Source: Lachnospiraceae bacterium (GTDB lineage: Bacteria; Bacillota; Clostridia; Lachnospirales; Lachnospiraceae). Taken from it: DNA of 32,312 bases. Below, piece by piece: positions 1 to 8,193 of the stretch (position 1 is the first letter of the stretch; the number at the start of each line of letters is the position of its first letter). The DNA lies in the NCBI GenBank assembly GCA_017626325.1, contig JAGAIZ010000006.1, positions 1 through 32,312 of the forward strand. The letters run 5' to 3'. Under the pieces are notes generated by a model. The model was not told where the DNA came from and made no database searches. It worked only from the letters and a program-made list of their open reading frames with translations. The position numbers were made by a program, and so were the translations under genes.

Positions 1-141
1 TGAAATTGCACAAATTGTATAACCAGCACAGCCGCGCTTTCGCTCCGTTCCAGACGCAGCGGACACTAGGCTCGAAAAGACCTCGCCAAGTGCCGGCGTC
101 TTCCAAGGGGCTGCTTATGGTTATACAATTTGCACAATTCA
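1..141. repeat. Imperfect fold-back (long inverted repeat) element
   Basis: The first 25 bases and bases 118-141 are near-perfect inverted copies (arms ending in TTGTATAACCA and TGGTTATACAA). The arms continue inward: GACGC-CGG-CACT-GGC at about 53-71 pairs imperfectly with GCC-AGTG-CCG-GCGTC at about 85-101, leaving a small loop near 75-83. The whole stretch could fold into one long hairpin. It carries no convincing gene; a 72-codon frame over 6-224 has no ribosome-binding site or recognisable protein. It could be a MITE-like or REP-like dispersed element, or the 3' end of something outside the window, since it begins exactly at the edge. Confidence 0.6.
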
Positions 142-197
142 GGTTACACTGTAGCGAGTTTCGCAATTACCTAGTACAACAGATACGAAAGTCGTGT

Positions 198-225
198 TTG
201 AATTTTCCAATACTCATATTATAAT
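198..225 (+). promoter_or_regulatory. Candidate sigma-A promoter upstream of the cysK leader
   Basis: TTGAAT at 198-203 and a perfect TATAAT at 220-225 are separated by 16 bases. It lies about 250 bases ahead of cysK and would start transcription near 232, into a structured non-coding stretch. Confidence 0.4.
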
Positions 226-231
226 CGTCCC

Positions 232-328
232 GGGATTTAAGTTCAATAAGCGAAATGGGTGCGGGACTTACGCGTGGCTGCAAAAACTGATGCACGCAAA
301 ATGCCCCAAACAGGCATGTTTTTTGGGG
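232..328 (+). ncRNA. Candidate small RNA or leader transcript upstream of cysK
   Basis: Between the promoter at 198-225 and the cysK promoter at 356-384 there is no gene. The stretch could form a GTCCCG/CGGGAC stem (227-232 with 262-267), a GCGTG/CACGC stem (272-276 with 293-297) and a short terminator-like hairpin ATGCC/GGCAT (301-305 with 313-317) followed by six T (319-324). A competing stem CCCCAAA/TTTGGGG (304-310 with 322-328) overlaps the terminator-like hairpin. I recognise no known riboswitch or T-box core. It may simply be an untranslated spacer. Confidence 0.25.
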
Positions 329-355
329 AGTATGGAATTTTTTGCAAATTAATGG

Positions 356-384
356 TTGACAGATCGGATTACATGCGGTATTAT
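356..384 (+). promoter_or_regulatory. cysK promoter
   Basis: A perfect -35 TTGACA (356-361), 17-base spacer and -10 TATTAT (379-384). It gives a leader of about 85 bases before the cysK start codon. Confidence 0.8.
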
Positions 385-398
385 CATTTCATACAAAA

Positions 399-415
399 CC
401 TACCAAACAAGTAGG
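399..415. promoter_or_regulatory. Inverted repeat, candidate operator in the cysK leader
   Basis: CCTAC (399-403) and GTAGG (411-415) form an inverted repeat with a 7-base centre, at about the +10 to +25 region of the cysK transcript, where a repressor would block initiation. A looser related motif overlaps the metN -10 box (ACTA-GAG-TAGT, 1500-1510). Sulfur genes of Firmicutes are often controlled by Rrf2-family regulators such as CymR; whether this is such a site cannot be decided from sequence. Confidence 0.3.
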
Positions 416-474
416 AAAATAAAAAAGGAAAATAATAACCACAACAAAAATAATATTTCGGGAGGAATAAAACG

Positions 475-1413
475 ATGGCAAACATTAAAAAGAGCGCAGC
501 AGAATTGATTGGCAGAACTCCTTTGCTGGAGGTGACGAACTATGAGAAGACAAACGGCATCACGGATGCGACTATCTTAGTCAAGCTGGAGTATTTGAAT
601 CCGGCAGGCTCCGTGAAGGATCGTATCGCCCTCAATATGATTGAGACGGCGGAGAGGGAAGGAAAATTAAAACCCGGCGCAACGATTATCGAACCCACCA
701 GCGGCAATACAGGAATCGGTCTGGCGGCGGTAGCGGCGGCGAAGGGGTATAAGGCGATTCTTACCCTGCCGGAGACTATGAGCGTAGAGCGAAGGAAGCT
801 TTTGCAGGCATACGGCGCGGAGCTTGTACTGACAGAGGGCGCCAGGGGAATGAAGGGCGCGATCGAGAAGGCGGAAGAAATCCAGGCGTCTACACCTGGG
901 TCTATCATCTTAGGACAGTTCGTCAATCCCGCGAACCCGGCGGTGCATAAGGCGACCACAGGACCGGAAATCTGGGAGGATACGGACGGTAAGGTAGATA
1001 TCTTCGTGGCGGGCGTAGGCACCGGCGGCACGATTACAGGCGTGGGCGAATATCTGAAGGAGCAGAACCCGGCTGTCAGGGTGGTTGCGGTAGAGCCGGA
1101 AAGCAGTCCGGTGCTGTCAGGCGGTGCTCCCGGCGCGCATAAGATTCAGGGAATCGGCGCAGGCTTCGTGCCGGAGGTGTTAAACACAGACGTATATGAT
1201 GAAATCATTCCTGTTTCCAACGAAGACGCGTTTGCGGCAGGCAGGGCCATCGCGGTGCAGGAAGGCGTGCTGGTAGGCATTTCCTCCGGAGCGGCTCTTT
1301 ACGCGGCGACACTCCTTGCGAAGAGACCGGAGAACAAAGGAAAAACCATCGTGGCGCTTCTGCCGGACTCCGGCGACAGATATCTGTCCACACCGCTGTT
1401 TTCCGGGGAATAA
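475..1413 (+). CDS. cysK: Cysteine synthase (O-acetylserine sulfhydrylase)
   Basis: Makes L-cysteine from O-acetyl-L-serine and sulfide in the cytoplasm, using pyridoxal phosphate. The 312-residue protein has the usual family length. Visible motifs: the PLP lysine K48 in AGSVKDR, the substrate loop TSGNTG (75-80), the phosphate-binding loop GTGGT (182-186) and the C-terminal SSGAA (270-274) whose serine contacts the PLP ring nitrogen. Start ATG at 475 has GGGAGG about 8 bases upstream. It is followed after 130 bases by the methionine importer metNIQ, so the block serves sulfur amino acid supply. No strong terminator follows, so some read-through into metN is possible. Cystathionine beta-synthase-like enzymes share the fold, but length and motifs favour CysK. 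Confidence 0.95.
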   Translation: MANIKKSAAELIGRTPLLEVTNYEKTNGITDATILVKLEYLNPAGSVKDRIALNMIETAEREGKLKPGATIIEPTSGNTGIGLAAVAAAKGYKAILTLPETMSVERRKLLQAYGAELVLTEGARGMKGAIEKAEEIQASTPGSIILGQFVNPANPAVHKATTGPEIWEDTDGKVDIFVAGVGTGGTITGVGEYLKEQNPAVRVVAVEPESSPVLSGGAPGAHKIQGIGAGFVPEVLNTDVYDEIIPVSNEDAFAAGRAIAVQEGVLVGISSGAALYAATLLAKRPENKGKTIVALLPDSGDRYLSTPLFSGE

Positions 1414-1478
1414 GCGGATGAAAAGGTAACAGTTCAGCCCCAATATCACTTGAAAGTGTATAATTTTCAGAGCATCTC

Positions 1479-1507
1479 TTGACAACCTGTCATATTCATA
1501 CTAGAGT
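1479..1507 (+). promoter_or_regulatory. metN promoter
   Basis: TTGACA (1479-1484), 17-base spacer, TAGAGT (1502-1507, four of six consensus bases). The imperfect palindrome ACTA-GAG-TAGT overlaps the -10 box and resembles part of the inverted repeat in the cysK leader. No S-box (SAM) riboswitch fits in the short leader of about 30 bases. Confidence 0.55.
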
Positions 1508-1543
1508 AGTGGGGAATAGATGCTTACGAAAGGATGAGACGAG

Positions 1544-2581
1544 ATGGCGGGAATGATAGAAGTTCGGGGCTTGAGTAAGACGTTCGTAACCAGGGACGCC
1601 AGAGTGGAAGCCTTGCAGGATATCAATTTATCCATACAGGCGGGGGATATTTACGGAATCATCGGTATGTCCGGCGCGGGCAAGAGTACGCTGGTGCGCT
1701 GTTTGAATTATCTGGAAAGACCGACGGCGGGTACGGTGGAGATTGAGGGAGAAGAGCTGGGCAGCTTATCGGATAAGCAGCTTCGTGCGAAGCGCAGGGA
1801 TATTGCTATGATTTTCCAGCATTTTAACCTGCTGATGCAGAAGAACGTGATCGATAATATCTGTTTTCCACTGGATATTGCCGGCGTACCGAAGAAGGAC
1901 GCGCGGAAAAGAGCAGCCGAACTGCTGGAGATCGTAGGACTGACTCAGAAGGCGAAGGCGTACCCTTCCCAGTTGTCCGGCGGACAGAAGCAGCGTGTGG
2001 CGATCGCCAGAGCACTGGCGGCAAATCCCAAGATCCTTCTGTGCGATGAGGCTACAAGCGCGTTGGACCCGCAGACCACGCAGTCCATTCTGCAGCTTTT
2101 GAAACAGATTAACAGAGAATATGGAATCACCATTGTCATTATTACCCATGAGATGGCTGTGGTTCGGGAGATTTGTTCCCATGTGGCGATTATAGGAGAC
2201 GGCCGTCTGGTGGAGCAGGGACGGGTGCTTGACATCTTTTCTCATCCGAAGACAGCGGAGGCCAAAGAGCTGATCGTCAGAGGAGGCGGTGAAGAGCACA
2301 GGACGTTAGAGAGCCATCAGAAGGAACTGATGAAAGGGAAATGCTGTGTCCGCATCGTGTTCTCCGACAATTCATCCTTCGAGCCTGTCATTGCCAATAT
2401 GGTGCTGAAGTTCGGGCAGCCCATCAATATCCTGAAGGCGGATACCAAGAATGTGGAAGGCATCGCCAGAGGCGAGATGATCTTAAGCCTGCCGGATGAT
2501 AAGGAGACACAGGAGAGCATGAAGTCTTATCTTGTGGAAAGAGGTCTGGCGGTAGAGGAGGTAGACGGCTATGTGGACTAG
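1544..2581 (+). CDS. metN: Methionine ABC transporter ATP-binding protein
   Basis: Cytoplasmic ATPase of the MetNIQ importer for methionine. The 345-residue protein has Walker A GMSGAGKST (41-49), Q-loop Q92, signature LSGGQ (144-148), Walker B ILLCDE (164-169) and H-loop H202. The region from about residue 265 to the end matches the position and character of the C-terminal NIL/ACT-like domain which, in known MetN proteins, binds methionine and shuts the transporter when the pool is full. Start ATG 1544 has AAAGGA about 9 bases upstream. The 3' end overlaps metI by 11 bases, indicating translational coupling. The NIL domain and the metI/metQ neighbours separate it from other amino acid importers such as GlnQ. 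Confidence 0.93.
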   Translation: MAGMIEVRGLSKTFVTRDARVEALQDINLSIQAGDIYGIIGMSGAGKSTLVRCLNYLERPTAGTVEIEGEELGSLSDKQLRAKRRDIAMIFQHFNLLMQKNVIDNICFPLDIAGVPKKDARKRAAELLEIVGLTQKAKAYPSQLSGGQKQRVAIARALAANPKILLCDEATSALDPQTTQSILQLLKQINREYGITIVIITHEMAVVREICSHVAIIGDGRLVEQGRVLDIFSHPKTAEAKELIVRGGGEEHRTLESHQKELMKGKCCVRIVFSDNSSFEPVIANMVLKFGQPINILKADTKNVEGIARGEMILSLPDDKETQESMKSYLVERGLAVEEVDGYVD

Positions 2582-3233
2582 AGAACTGACAGTAATGATG
2601 GCGGAGGGCGTCCGGGACACACTGATTATGACACTTGTGTCGACTTTGTTCGGCTACCTATTGGGGCTGCCGATGGGAATCGCGCTGGCCGTGACGGACA
2701 AGGACGGCATTAAGCCCAATGCGCTGGTGTATAAGATTCTGGATGTGATTGCAAATATTGTCAGGAGTATTCCGTTTCTGATACTGCTGATACTGGTAAT
2801 GCCCCTGACGAAGGCAATCGTGGGGAAATCCTACGGTTCGGTGGCGACTATCGTGCCGCTTACGCTTGCGGCGGCGCCTTTTATCGGACGTATGATCGAG
2901 TCTTCCTTAAAGGAAGTGGATCACGGCGTTATCGAGGCGGCCCAGAGTATGGGCGCAGGTACTTATACGATCATATGGAAGGTACTGCTGGTGGAGGCAA
3001 GGACGTCTATTCTGGTGGGCGTGACGATTGCCATCGGAACGATTCTCGGCTATTCCGCTATGGCGGGCGTAGTCGGCGGCGGCGGTCTGGGCGATATCGC
3101 CATGCGGTATGGTTATTACCGGTACGAGACGCTTATCATGATCGTGGCTGTAGTGCTGCTGGTGGTTCTGGTGCAGATTTTCCAGACGCTGGGAATGCGG
3201 CTGTCCGTGAAGCTGGACCGGAGGAAACGGTAG
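2571..3233 (+). CDS. metI: Methionine ABC transporter permease
   Basis: Integral membrane subunit of MetNIQ. The 220 residues give the usual family length, with about five hydrophobic helices. The EAA loop that docks on the ATPase is clear around residue 122 (EAAQSMGAGTYTIIWKVLL). ATG 2571 lies inside the last codons of metN and has AGGAGG upstream within metN, so the two are co-translated. A functional transporter would be a MetN2-MetI2 complex fed by MetQ. Confidence 0.93.
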   Translation: MWTRELTVMMAEGVRDTLIMTLVSTLFGYLLGLPMGIALAVTDKDGIKPNALVYKILDVIANIVRSIPFLILLILVMPLTKAIVGKSYGSVATIVPLTLAAAPFIGRMIESSLKEVDHGVIEAAQSMGAGTYTIIWKVLLVEARTSILVGVTIAIGTILGYSAMAGVVGGGGLGDIAMRYGYYRYETLIMIVAVVLLVVLVQIFQTLGMRLSVKLDRRKR

Positions 3234-3295
3234 CGCGCCGGGCGGCGCAATGGCATAGACAAAGCGGCAAAAGGATATGGTCTGTGTTTGCAGCT

Positions 3296-3316
3296 TAAAA
3301 GAGCAGGGCTCTTTTA
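3296..3316 (+). terminator. Weak terminator or processing hairpin between metI and metQ
   Basis: TAAAAGAGC (3296-3304) and GCTCTTTTA (3308-3316) form a 9-bp stem with a 3-base loop and only a short T tract. As metQ follows in the same direction, this more likely causes partial termination or protects an RNA end, adjusting binding-protein level against membrane subunits, than ends the operon. The rest of the 178-base gap (3234-3411) holds no recognised gene or clear promoter. Confidence 0.45.
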
Positions 3317-3411
3317 TATAGAGGGCTGTGCGGCACAAAGAGGAGAAGCCGCAATAGTCCGGCTCCGGGATGGAAGCTGCTGTTCCGGGCAAAGAAAAGG
3401 AGGAGAATATT

Positions 3412-4392
3412 ATGAAAAAGAAACTGACAGCAACTATTGTAACAGCGGCACTGGCACTTTCGGTGTTGACAGCATGCGGATCGGGTGCGGCGGACACGGC
3501 ACAGACTGCGGGAGAAGCAGTAGAAGAGAGCGCTGAGGACAACGCAGCATCTGCAGAGGACAGCGCGGCGGCTGAGGAGGACAGCACGGCCGAAACAGAC
3601 GCTCCTGCGGTGGAAGAGCAGGAGGCAGCAGAGGAAGAGGAGACTGCATCCGCAGAGAGCAAAGGAACCATTACCGTAGCGGCATCTGCGACGCCTCATG
3701 CGGAAATCTTAGAGCAGGCGAAGCCGATTCTGGCAGAGCAGGGCTGGGAACTGGAAGTGACCGTATTCAATGATTATGTGCAGCCTAACCTGGTGGTAGA
3801 AAGCGGCGACTTCGACGCCAACTACTTCCAGCATATCCCTTATCTGGAGTCCTTCAATGAAGAGCAGGGAACCCACCTGGTAAACGCGGGCGGCATTCAC
3901 TATGAGCCTTTCGGCATCTATCCCGGTACTAAGAGCGACTTGACGTCGCTGGAAAAGGGCGATGTCATCGCGGTGCCCAACGATACTACCAACGAGGCAA
4001 GAGCGCTTCTGTTATTACAGGATAATGATGTAATCACCTTAAAGGACGGTGTTGGCCTGGAAGCAACCGTAAGAGATATCGTGGAGAATCCTTACGAGGT
4101 GGAGATTCAGGAGTTAGAGGCGGCACAGGTGCCAAGAGTCATCGGAGAGGTTGCTTTCGTAGTCTTAAACGGTAATTACGCGTTAGAGGCAGGCTATAAT
4201 GTAGTCAATGATTCCGTTGCTTACGAGCAGGCGGATTCCGAGGCGGCTAAGACCTATGTGAATGTGATTGCGGTGGAGGAAGGCAACGAGAACAGCGAAG
4301 CGATTACGGCGCTTGTTGACGCACTGAAATCCGATACCATCAAGGAGTATATTAACAATACGTATGAGGGCGGCGTGATTCCTTTTGAATAA
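3412..4392 (+). CDS. metQ: Methionine-binding lipoprotein
   Basis: Extracytoplasmic solute-binding component of MetNIQ, NLPA/MetQ family. The start at ATG 3412 is chosen because AAAGGAGGAG lies just ahead and a lysine-led signal peptide follows; the frame runs upstream to 3370 without a good site. The protein is 326 residues. Lipobox LTAC puts the lipidated cysteine at residue 22. Residues 23 to about 83 are a long linker made mostly of Glu, Ala, Asp and Ser, unusually long for this family. The binding domain follows from about residue 85 (TITVAASATPHAEILEQ) to the end. The product should sit on the outer face of the membrane and deliver methionine to MetI. Substrate is inferred from the family and from metN/metI. 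Confidence 0.92.
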   Translation: MKKKLTATIVTAALALSVLTACGSGAADTAQTAGEAVEESAEDNAASAEDSAAAEEDSTAETDAPAVEEQEAAEEEETASAESKGTITVAASATPHAEILEQAKPILAEQGWELEVTVFNDYVQPNLVVESGDFDANYFQHIPYLESFNEEQGTHLVNAGGIHYEPFGIYPGTKSDLTSLEKGDVIAVPNDTTNEARALLLLQDNDVITLKDGVGLEATVRDIVENPYEVEIQELEAAQVPRVIGEVAFVVLNGNYALEAGYNVVNDSVAYEQADSEAAKTYVNVIAVEEGNENSEAITALVDALKSDTIKEYINNTYEGGVIPFE

Positions 4393-4413
4393 AGGATAAC
4401 AGAGATTAATATT

Positions 4414-4464
4414 AAGAGCTGCTGCGAAGATAGCGTGAGGCTGTCGGAGCGGCGGCTCTTTTGA
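4414..4464 (+). terminator. Rho-independent terminator of the metNIQ operon
   Basis: AAGAGCTGCTGC (4414-4425) pairs with GCGGCGGCTCTT (4449-4460), a 12-bp stem with two G-U pairs, followed by TT to make a TCTTTT tail. Confidence 0.75.
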
Positions 4465-4467
4465 ATA

Positions 4468-4497
4468 TTTACAATAAATATAGGATTCCTGTATAAT
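4468..4497 (+). promoter_or_regulatory. Candidate addB promoter
   Basis: TTTACA (4468-4473), 18-base spacer, perfect TATAAT (4492-4497). It would give a leader of about 245 bases. A second TATAAT at 4638-4643 has only a weak -35. The leader contains a CTCTAT/ATAGAG palindrome (4596-4609) flanked by direct copies of ATCAGCAC (4574-4581 and 4618-4625). No classical LexA box was seen. Confidence 0.5.
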
Positions 4498-4747
4498 GCA
4501 GTTATAAAGTAAAAGAACTTTCCGACTAAAGCATCTGTCAGGCAGACACCGTACGAAAAGCCCCTTTTGATTGATCAGCACCTTAGAATGAAAGCCTCTA
4601 TCAATAGAGACCGATTCATCAGCACTTATATATCCTATATAATATAAAGAGTATTATACAGGTAAAATTTCTCTTTGTAAACAGGATTTTGTGGTTAAAG
4701 CAAGATGTAGTCTGAATAGTAACGAAATTCCAGAAAGGATCCACTCC

Positions 4748-7700
4748 ATGTCACTTCAATTCTATTTCGGCGCTTCCGGCGCGGGCAAGAGCAAAAGGCT
4801 GCACAATGATATCATTCGGGCGGCGGCAGAGAATCCGGAGACCAATTATCTCCTGATCGTGCCGGATCAGTTCACCATGCAGACACAGATGGATCTGGTG
4901 GTGGAGCAGCCCAACCATGCCATTATGAATATCGACGTCTTAAGCTTCGGCAGGCTCACTCATCGTATCCTGGAGGAAGTGGGATATGAGGACAAGCCTG
5001 TCCTGGACGACACGGGCAAGAGTCTTGTGCTTCGCAAGATCGCGGAGAAGGAGCGGGAGAAGCTTACCGTGATGGGAAGTCATCTGCACAAAATCGGTTA
5101 TATTCATGAGGTCAAATCTGCCATTTCTGAATTTATGCAGTACGGTATCGGTACCAGGGAACTGGAGCAGCTTACCGAATATGCCAGGAGCAGGGGTGCG
5201 CTTTATTATAAGCTGCGGGATCTGGGCATCTTATATCAGGCGTTTCAGGATTATATCAAGGACAATTTCATCACCACGGAGGAAACGCTGGACAGGCTGC
5301 GGCAGGCGCTGCCCCAATCTGAAATTATCAGAAACAGCGTGATCGCCTTCGACGGATTTACAGGCTTTACGCCCATCCAGAACAGAGTGATACAGGAGTT
5401 ACTGCGATTGACCAGAAGAGTCATCATGACAGTTACGATCGACGAACGGGAGAATCCTTACCAGCCGGATCAGGAGCAGAAGCTTTTTCACCTGAGTAAA
5501 AAAACGGTGGCGGACTTAAAGAGGCTGGCGGCGGAGATCCCGGTGCAGGAGGACCCACCGGTATGGTGCAGAGAGAAAATAGGCGGACGGCTGCCAAGGT
5601 TTGCCGGCTGTGGGGAGCTGGCGCATCTGGAGCGCAGTCTTTTCCGTTATCCGGCGCTGCCCTATGAGGAAGCCCCGCAGCGGATTCATATTCTGGAAGC
5701 GTCTGCGCCGGGAGAGGAGCTGCGGCAGACCTGTATCGCCATCAGGCGGCTTCTGATGGAGTCCGGGGGAGCCCTGCAATATCGGGATATCGCGGTGGTA
5801 ACGGGGGATATGGAGACGTACGGACGGGATGCTGAGGAAATCTTCCGTAAATTCGATATTCCCATTTATCTCGATCATACCAGAGGAATTCTCGGCAATC
5901 CATGCACGGAGTATATCAGAAGCGCCCTGCAGATTGTGCTGCAGGATTTCAGCCCGGAATCAGTATTCCATTATCTGCGCACAGGGCTGACGGGATTTTC
6001 CAGAGAAGGGGTAGATCGGCTGGAGAATTATATCCGCAGGTTCGGCATTCGCGGTAAGAAGAAATGGAGCGGTCTTTTTGTCTACAAAGAAGAAACGGCA
6101 GAGGGCGAGGAAACGGCGCTTATGCAGCTTGAGGAGTACAATCTTATGCGTAAGCAGCTTCTCTTGCAGCTTGCGCCGCTGCTTGCCCCGGCATGTAATA
6201 CCGGGGAGATGGTGCGGGGGCTGTATGATTTCCTGGTGTTAAACGAGGTGCAGAAGAAGCTGAAACAGTATGAGGTGCAGTTTCAGAGGGAGGGTGATCC
6301 TGCCCGCGCTAAGGAATATGGACAGATTTACGCTTATATCGTGGATTTGCTGGATCAGATCAACGGTCTTTTGGCGGAGGAGGAGATGAGCCTGCAGGAA
6401 TTCGCGGACATTTTGGATTCGGGTCTGACGGAGATCAGCGTAGGTACGATCCCGCAGAATGTGGACCGCATCGTGGTGGGGGATATCGAGCGGACCCGTC
6501 TCAAGCAGGTGAAGGTGCTCTTCTTCCTGGGGGTAAACGACGGAAGCATCCCGAAGGGAACAGGCGGCGGAGGCATCATCTCGGACATCGACAGGGAATT
6601 CTTACGGGAATCCGAATGGGAGCTTGCGCCCACGCCCAGACAGCAGATGTATATTCAGCGGTTATATCTGTATCTGAACATGACGAAGCCCTCGGAGGCA
6701 CTGTATGTGTCTTATGCAAAAGTAGGAAGCGACGGCAGGTCGCTGCGGCCCGCGTATCTGATCGACCTGATGCGCAAGCTTTTTCCGGCCCTTACAGTAG
6801 AGCAGCCGGAGACAGAGCCGGTGGAGCGGCAGATCGTAAGCGGCAGGGACGGCATGACCTTTTTTACCGGACTGCTGCGGGATTATGCGGACAGCAGGCT
6901 GACGGAAGGGGAGCAGAAGCGGCTGTACACCTTTTATCACAGCTACCATGGAAACCCTGTATATCAGGATGAGGTTGACCGGCTCATCGACGCGGCTTTT
7001 TATCGTTATCAGGACACGCCTCTGTCGGGATTTGTGACAAGAGCGCTTTACGGAACTATGCTGCACAACAGCGTCAGCCGTCTGGAGAAATATGCCGCCT
7101 GCGCCTATGCCCATTTCCTTCAATATGGGCTGGCGTTACAGGAGCGGGGAGAGTACAGCTTCGAGGATGTGGATATGGGAAATGTTTTCCACGGCGTGCT
7201 GGAGCTGTTCGCCGCAAAGCTTGGCGAGCACGGCTATACCTGGTTCGATTTTCCAAAGGAGACGGCGACAAAGCTGGTGGAGGAAGCCATAGAAGATTAT
7301 ACGGTGCGCTACGGGGAGACGATTCTATACAGTACTGCCCGCAACAGGCATCTGCTGAAGCGAATCAGCCGCATCATGAACCGTACCGTGCTGACGCTGC
7401 AGACCCAGCTAAAGAAGGGAGCCTTCGTGCCGGAGCAGTTCGAGATGTCTTTCTCTGTGCTGGAAGATCTGGATTCTCTGAATATCGCCCTGAGCGAGCA
7501 GGAGAAAATGCGCCTGCGGGGGCGGATAGACCGGGTGGATACCTGCGAGGCGGGGGATAAGGTCTATGTGAAGGTCATCGATTATAAGTCGGGCAGCCGC
7601 AAATTTGATCTGGCGGCGCTGTACTATGGGCTGCAGCTACAGCTAGTGGTCTACATGAATGCGGCGCTGGAGACAGAGCAGAAGAAGCACCCCGATAAGA

Positions 7701-8188
7701 CCATCGTCCCGGCGGCGATGCTGTACTATCATGTGTCAGACCCTATGGTGGAGGACGGCGAGAACCTGACGCCGGAGCAGGTCAATGAAAAGGTGCTGCA
7801 GGAGCTTAAGATGACCGGAATAGTCAATGAAAATGAAGAAGCGGTCAGACTGTTGGATTCGGAATTTACGGATAAGTCGGACATCCTGCCTCTGGAGCGC
7901 AAAAAGGACGGTACGTTCTCTGCCTATTCCAGTGTGATCAAAGAAGAGGACATGCGGATTGTTTCGGATTATGTAAACCATAAGATCAAAGAGCTGGGAC
8001 GCGGGATTCTGGACGGAACCATAGCGGTGAATCCCTATGAGCAGAACGGCAGCAAGGCGTGTACTTACTGTTCCTACAAGAGCGTGTGCGGTTATGACGA
8101 GCGGATAGAGGGCTACCGGACGCGGAAGCTTCCGAAGCTGACGGCAGAGGAAGCGCTGGAGCGGATGATTCATTTAGAAGGAGTATAG
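4748..8188 (+). CDS. addB: ATP-dependent helicase/nuclease subunit B
   Basis: Subunit of the AddAB helicase-nuclease that resects double-strand ends for RecA-dependent repair; the Firmicutes counterpart of RecBCD. The 1146-residue length fits AddB. The N-terminus has a Walker A GASGAGKS (8-15). The C-terminal RecB-type nuclease domain has V-I-D-Y-K (943-947), with D945 and K947 as expected catalytic residues. Four cysteines, C785, C1105, C1108 and C1114, match the AddB pattern of one distant plus a clustered C-x2-C-x5-C set that holds a 4Fe-4S cluster in known AddB. ATG 4748 is preferred over the upstream GTG 4691 because AAAGGAT lies 7 bases ahead and the Walker A then falls at its usual place. 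addA follows after 5 bases. Confidence 0.95.
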   Translation: MSLQFYFGASGAGKSKRLHNDIIRAAAENPETNYLLIVPDQFTMQTQMDLVVEQPNHAIMNIDVLSFGRLTHRILEEVGYEDKPVLDDTGKSLVLRKIAEKEREKLTVMGSHLHKIGYIHEVKSAISEFMQYGIGTRELEQLTEYARSRGALYYKLRDLGILYQAFQDYIKDNFITTEETLDRLRQALPQSEIIRNSVIAFDGFTGFTPIQNRVIQELLRLTRRVIMTVTIDERENPYQPDQEQKLFHLSKKTVADLKRLAAEIPVQEDPPVWCREKIGGRLPRFAGCGELAHLERSLFRYPALPYEEAPQRIHILEASAPGEELRQTCIAIRRLLMESGGALQYRDIAVVTGDMETYGRDAEEIFRKFDIPIYLDHTRGILGNPCTEYIRSALQIVLQDFSPESVFHYLRTGLTGFSREGVDRLENYIRRFGIRGKKKWSGLFVYKEETAEGEETALMQLEEYNLMRKQLLLQLAPLLAPACNTGEMVRGLYDFLVLNEVQKKLKQYEVQFQREGDPARAKEYGQIYAYIVDLLDQINGLLAEEEMSLQEFADILDSGLTEISVGTIPQNVDRIVVGDIERTRLKQVKVLFFLGVNDGSIPKGTGGGGIISDIDREFLRESEWELAPTPRQQMYIQRLYLYLNMTKPSEALYVSYAKVGSDGRSLRPAYLIDLMRKLFPALTVEQPETEPVERQIVSGRDGMTFFTGLLRDYADSRLTEGEQKRLYTFYHSYHGNPVYQDEVDRLIDAAFYRYQDTPLSGFVTRALYGTMLHNSVSRLEKYAACAYAHFLQYGLALQERGEYSFEDVDMGNVFHGVLELFAAKLGEHGYTWFDFPKETATKLVEEAIEDYTVRYGETILYSTARNRHLLKRISRIMNRTVLTLQTQLKKGAFVPEQFEMSFSVLEDLDSLNIALSEQEKMRLRGRIDRVDTCEAGDKVYVKVIDYKSGSRKFDLAALYYGLQLQLVVYMNAALETEQKKHPDKTIVPAAMLYYHVSDPMVEDGENLTPEQVNEKVLQELKMTGIVNENEEAVRLLDSEFTDKSDILPLERKKDGTFSAYSSVIKEEDMRIVSDYVNHKIKELGRGILDGTIAVNPYEQNGSKACTYCSYKSVCGYDERIEGYRTRKLPKLTAEEALERMIHLEGV

Positions 8189-8193
8189 CAATT

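Noticed and set aside
1-141. Integron attC site
   Set aside because: The required RYYYAAC and GTTRRRY core sites are not present at the ends, and no integrase or cassette gene is seen.
6-224. 72-codon open frame over the fold-back element
   Set aside because: No ribosome-binding site, no recognisable domain, and it runs through a palindromic structure.
385-474. T-box or SAM riboswitch in the cysK leader
   Set aside because: No T-box GGTGGNACC-type sequence and no S-box core; the space is too short.
2907-3671. 254-codon minus-strand frame across metI and metQ
   Set aside because: Its Ser/Ala-rich start is just the complement of the Glu/Ala linker of MetQ; no independent support.
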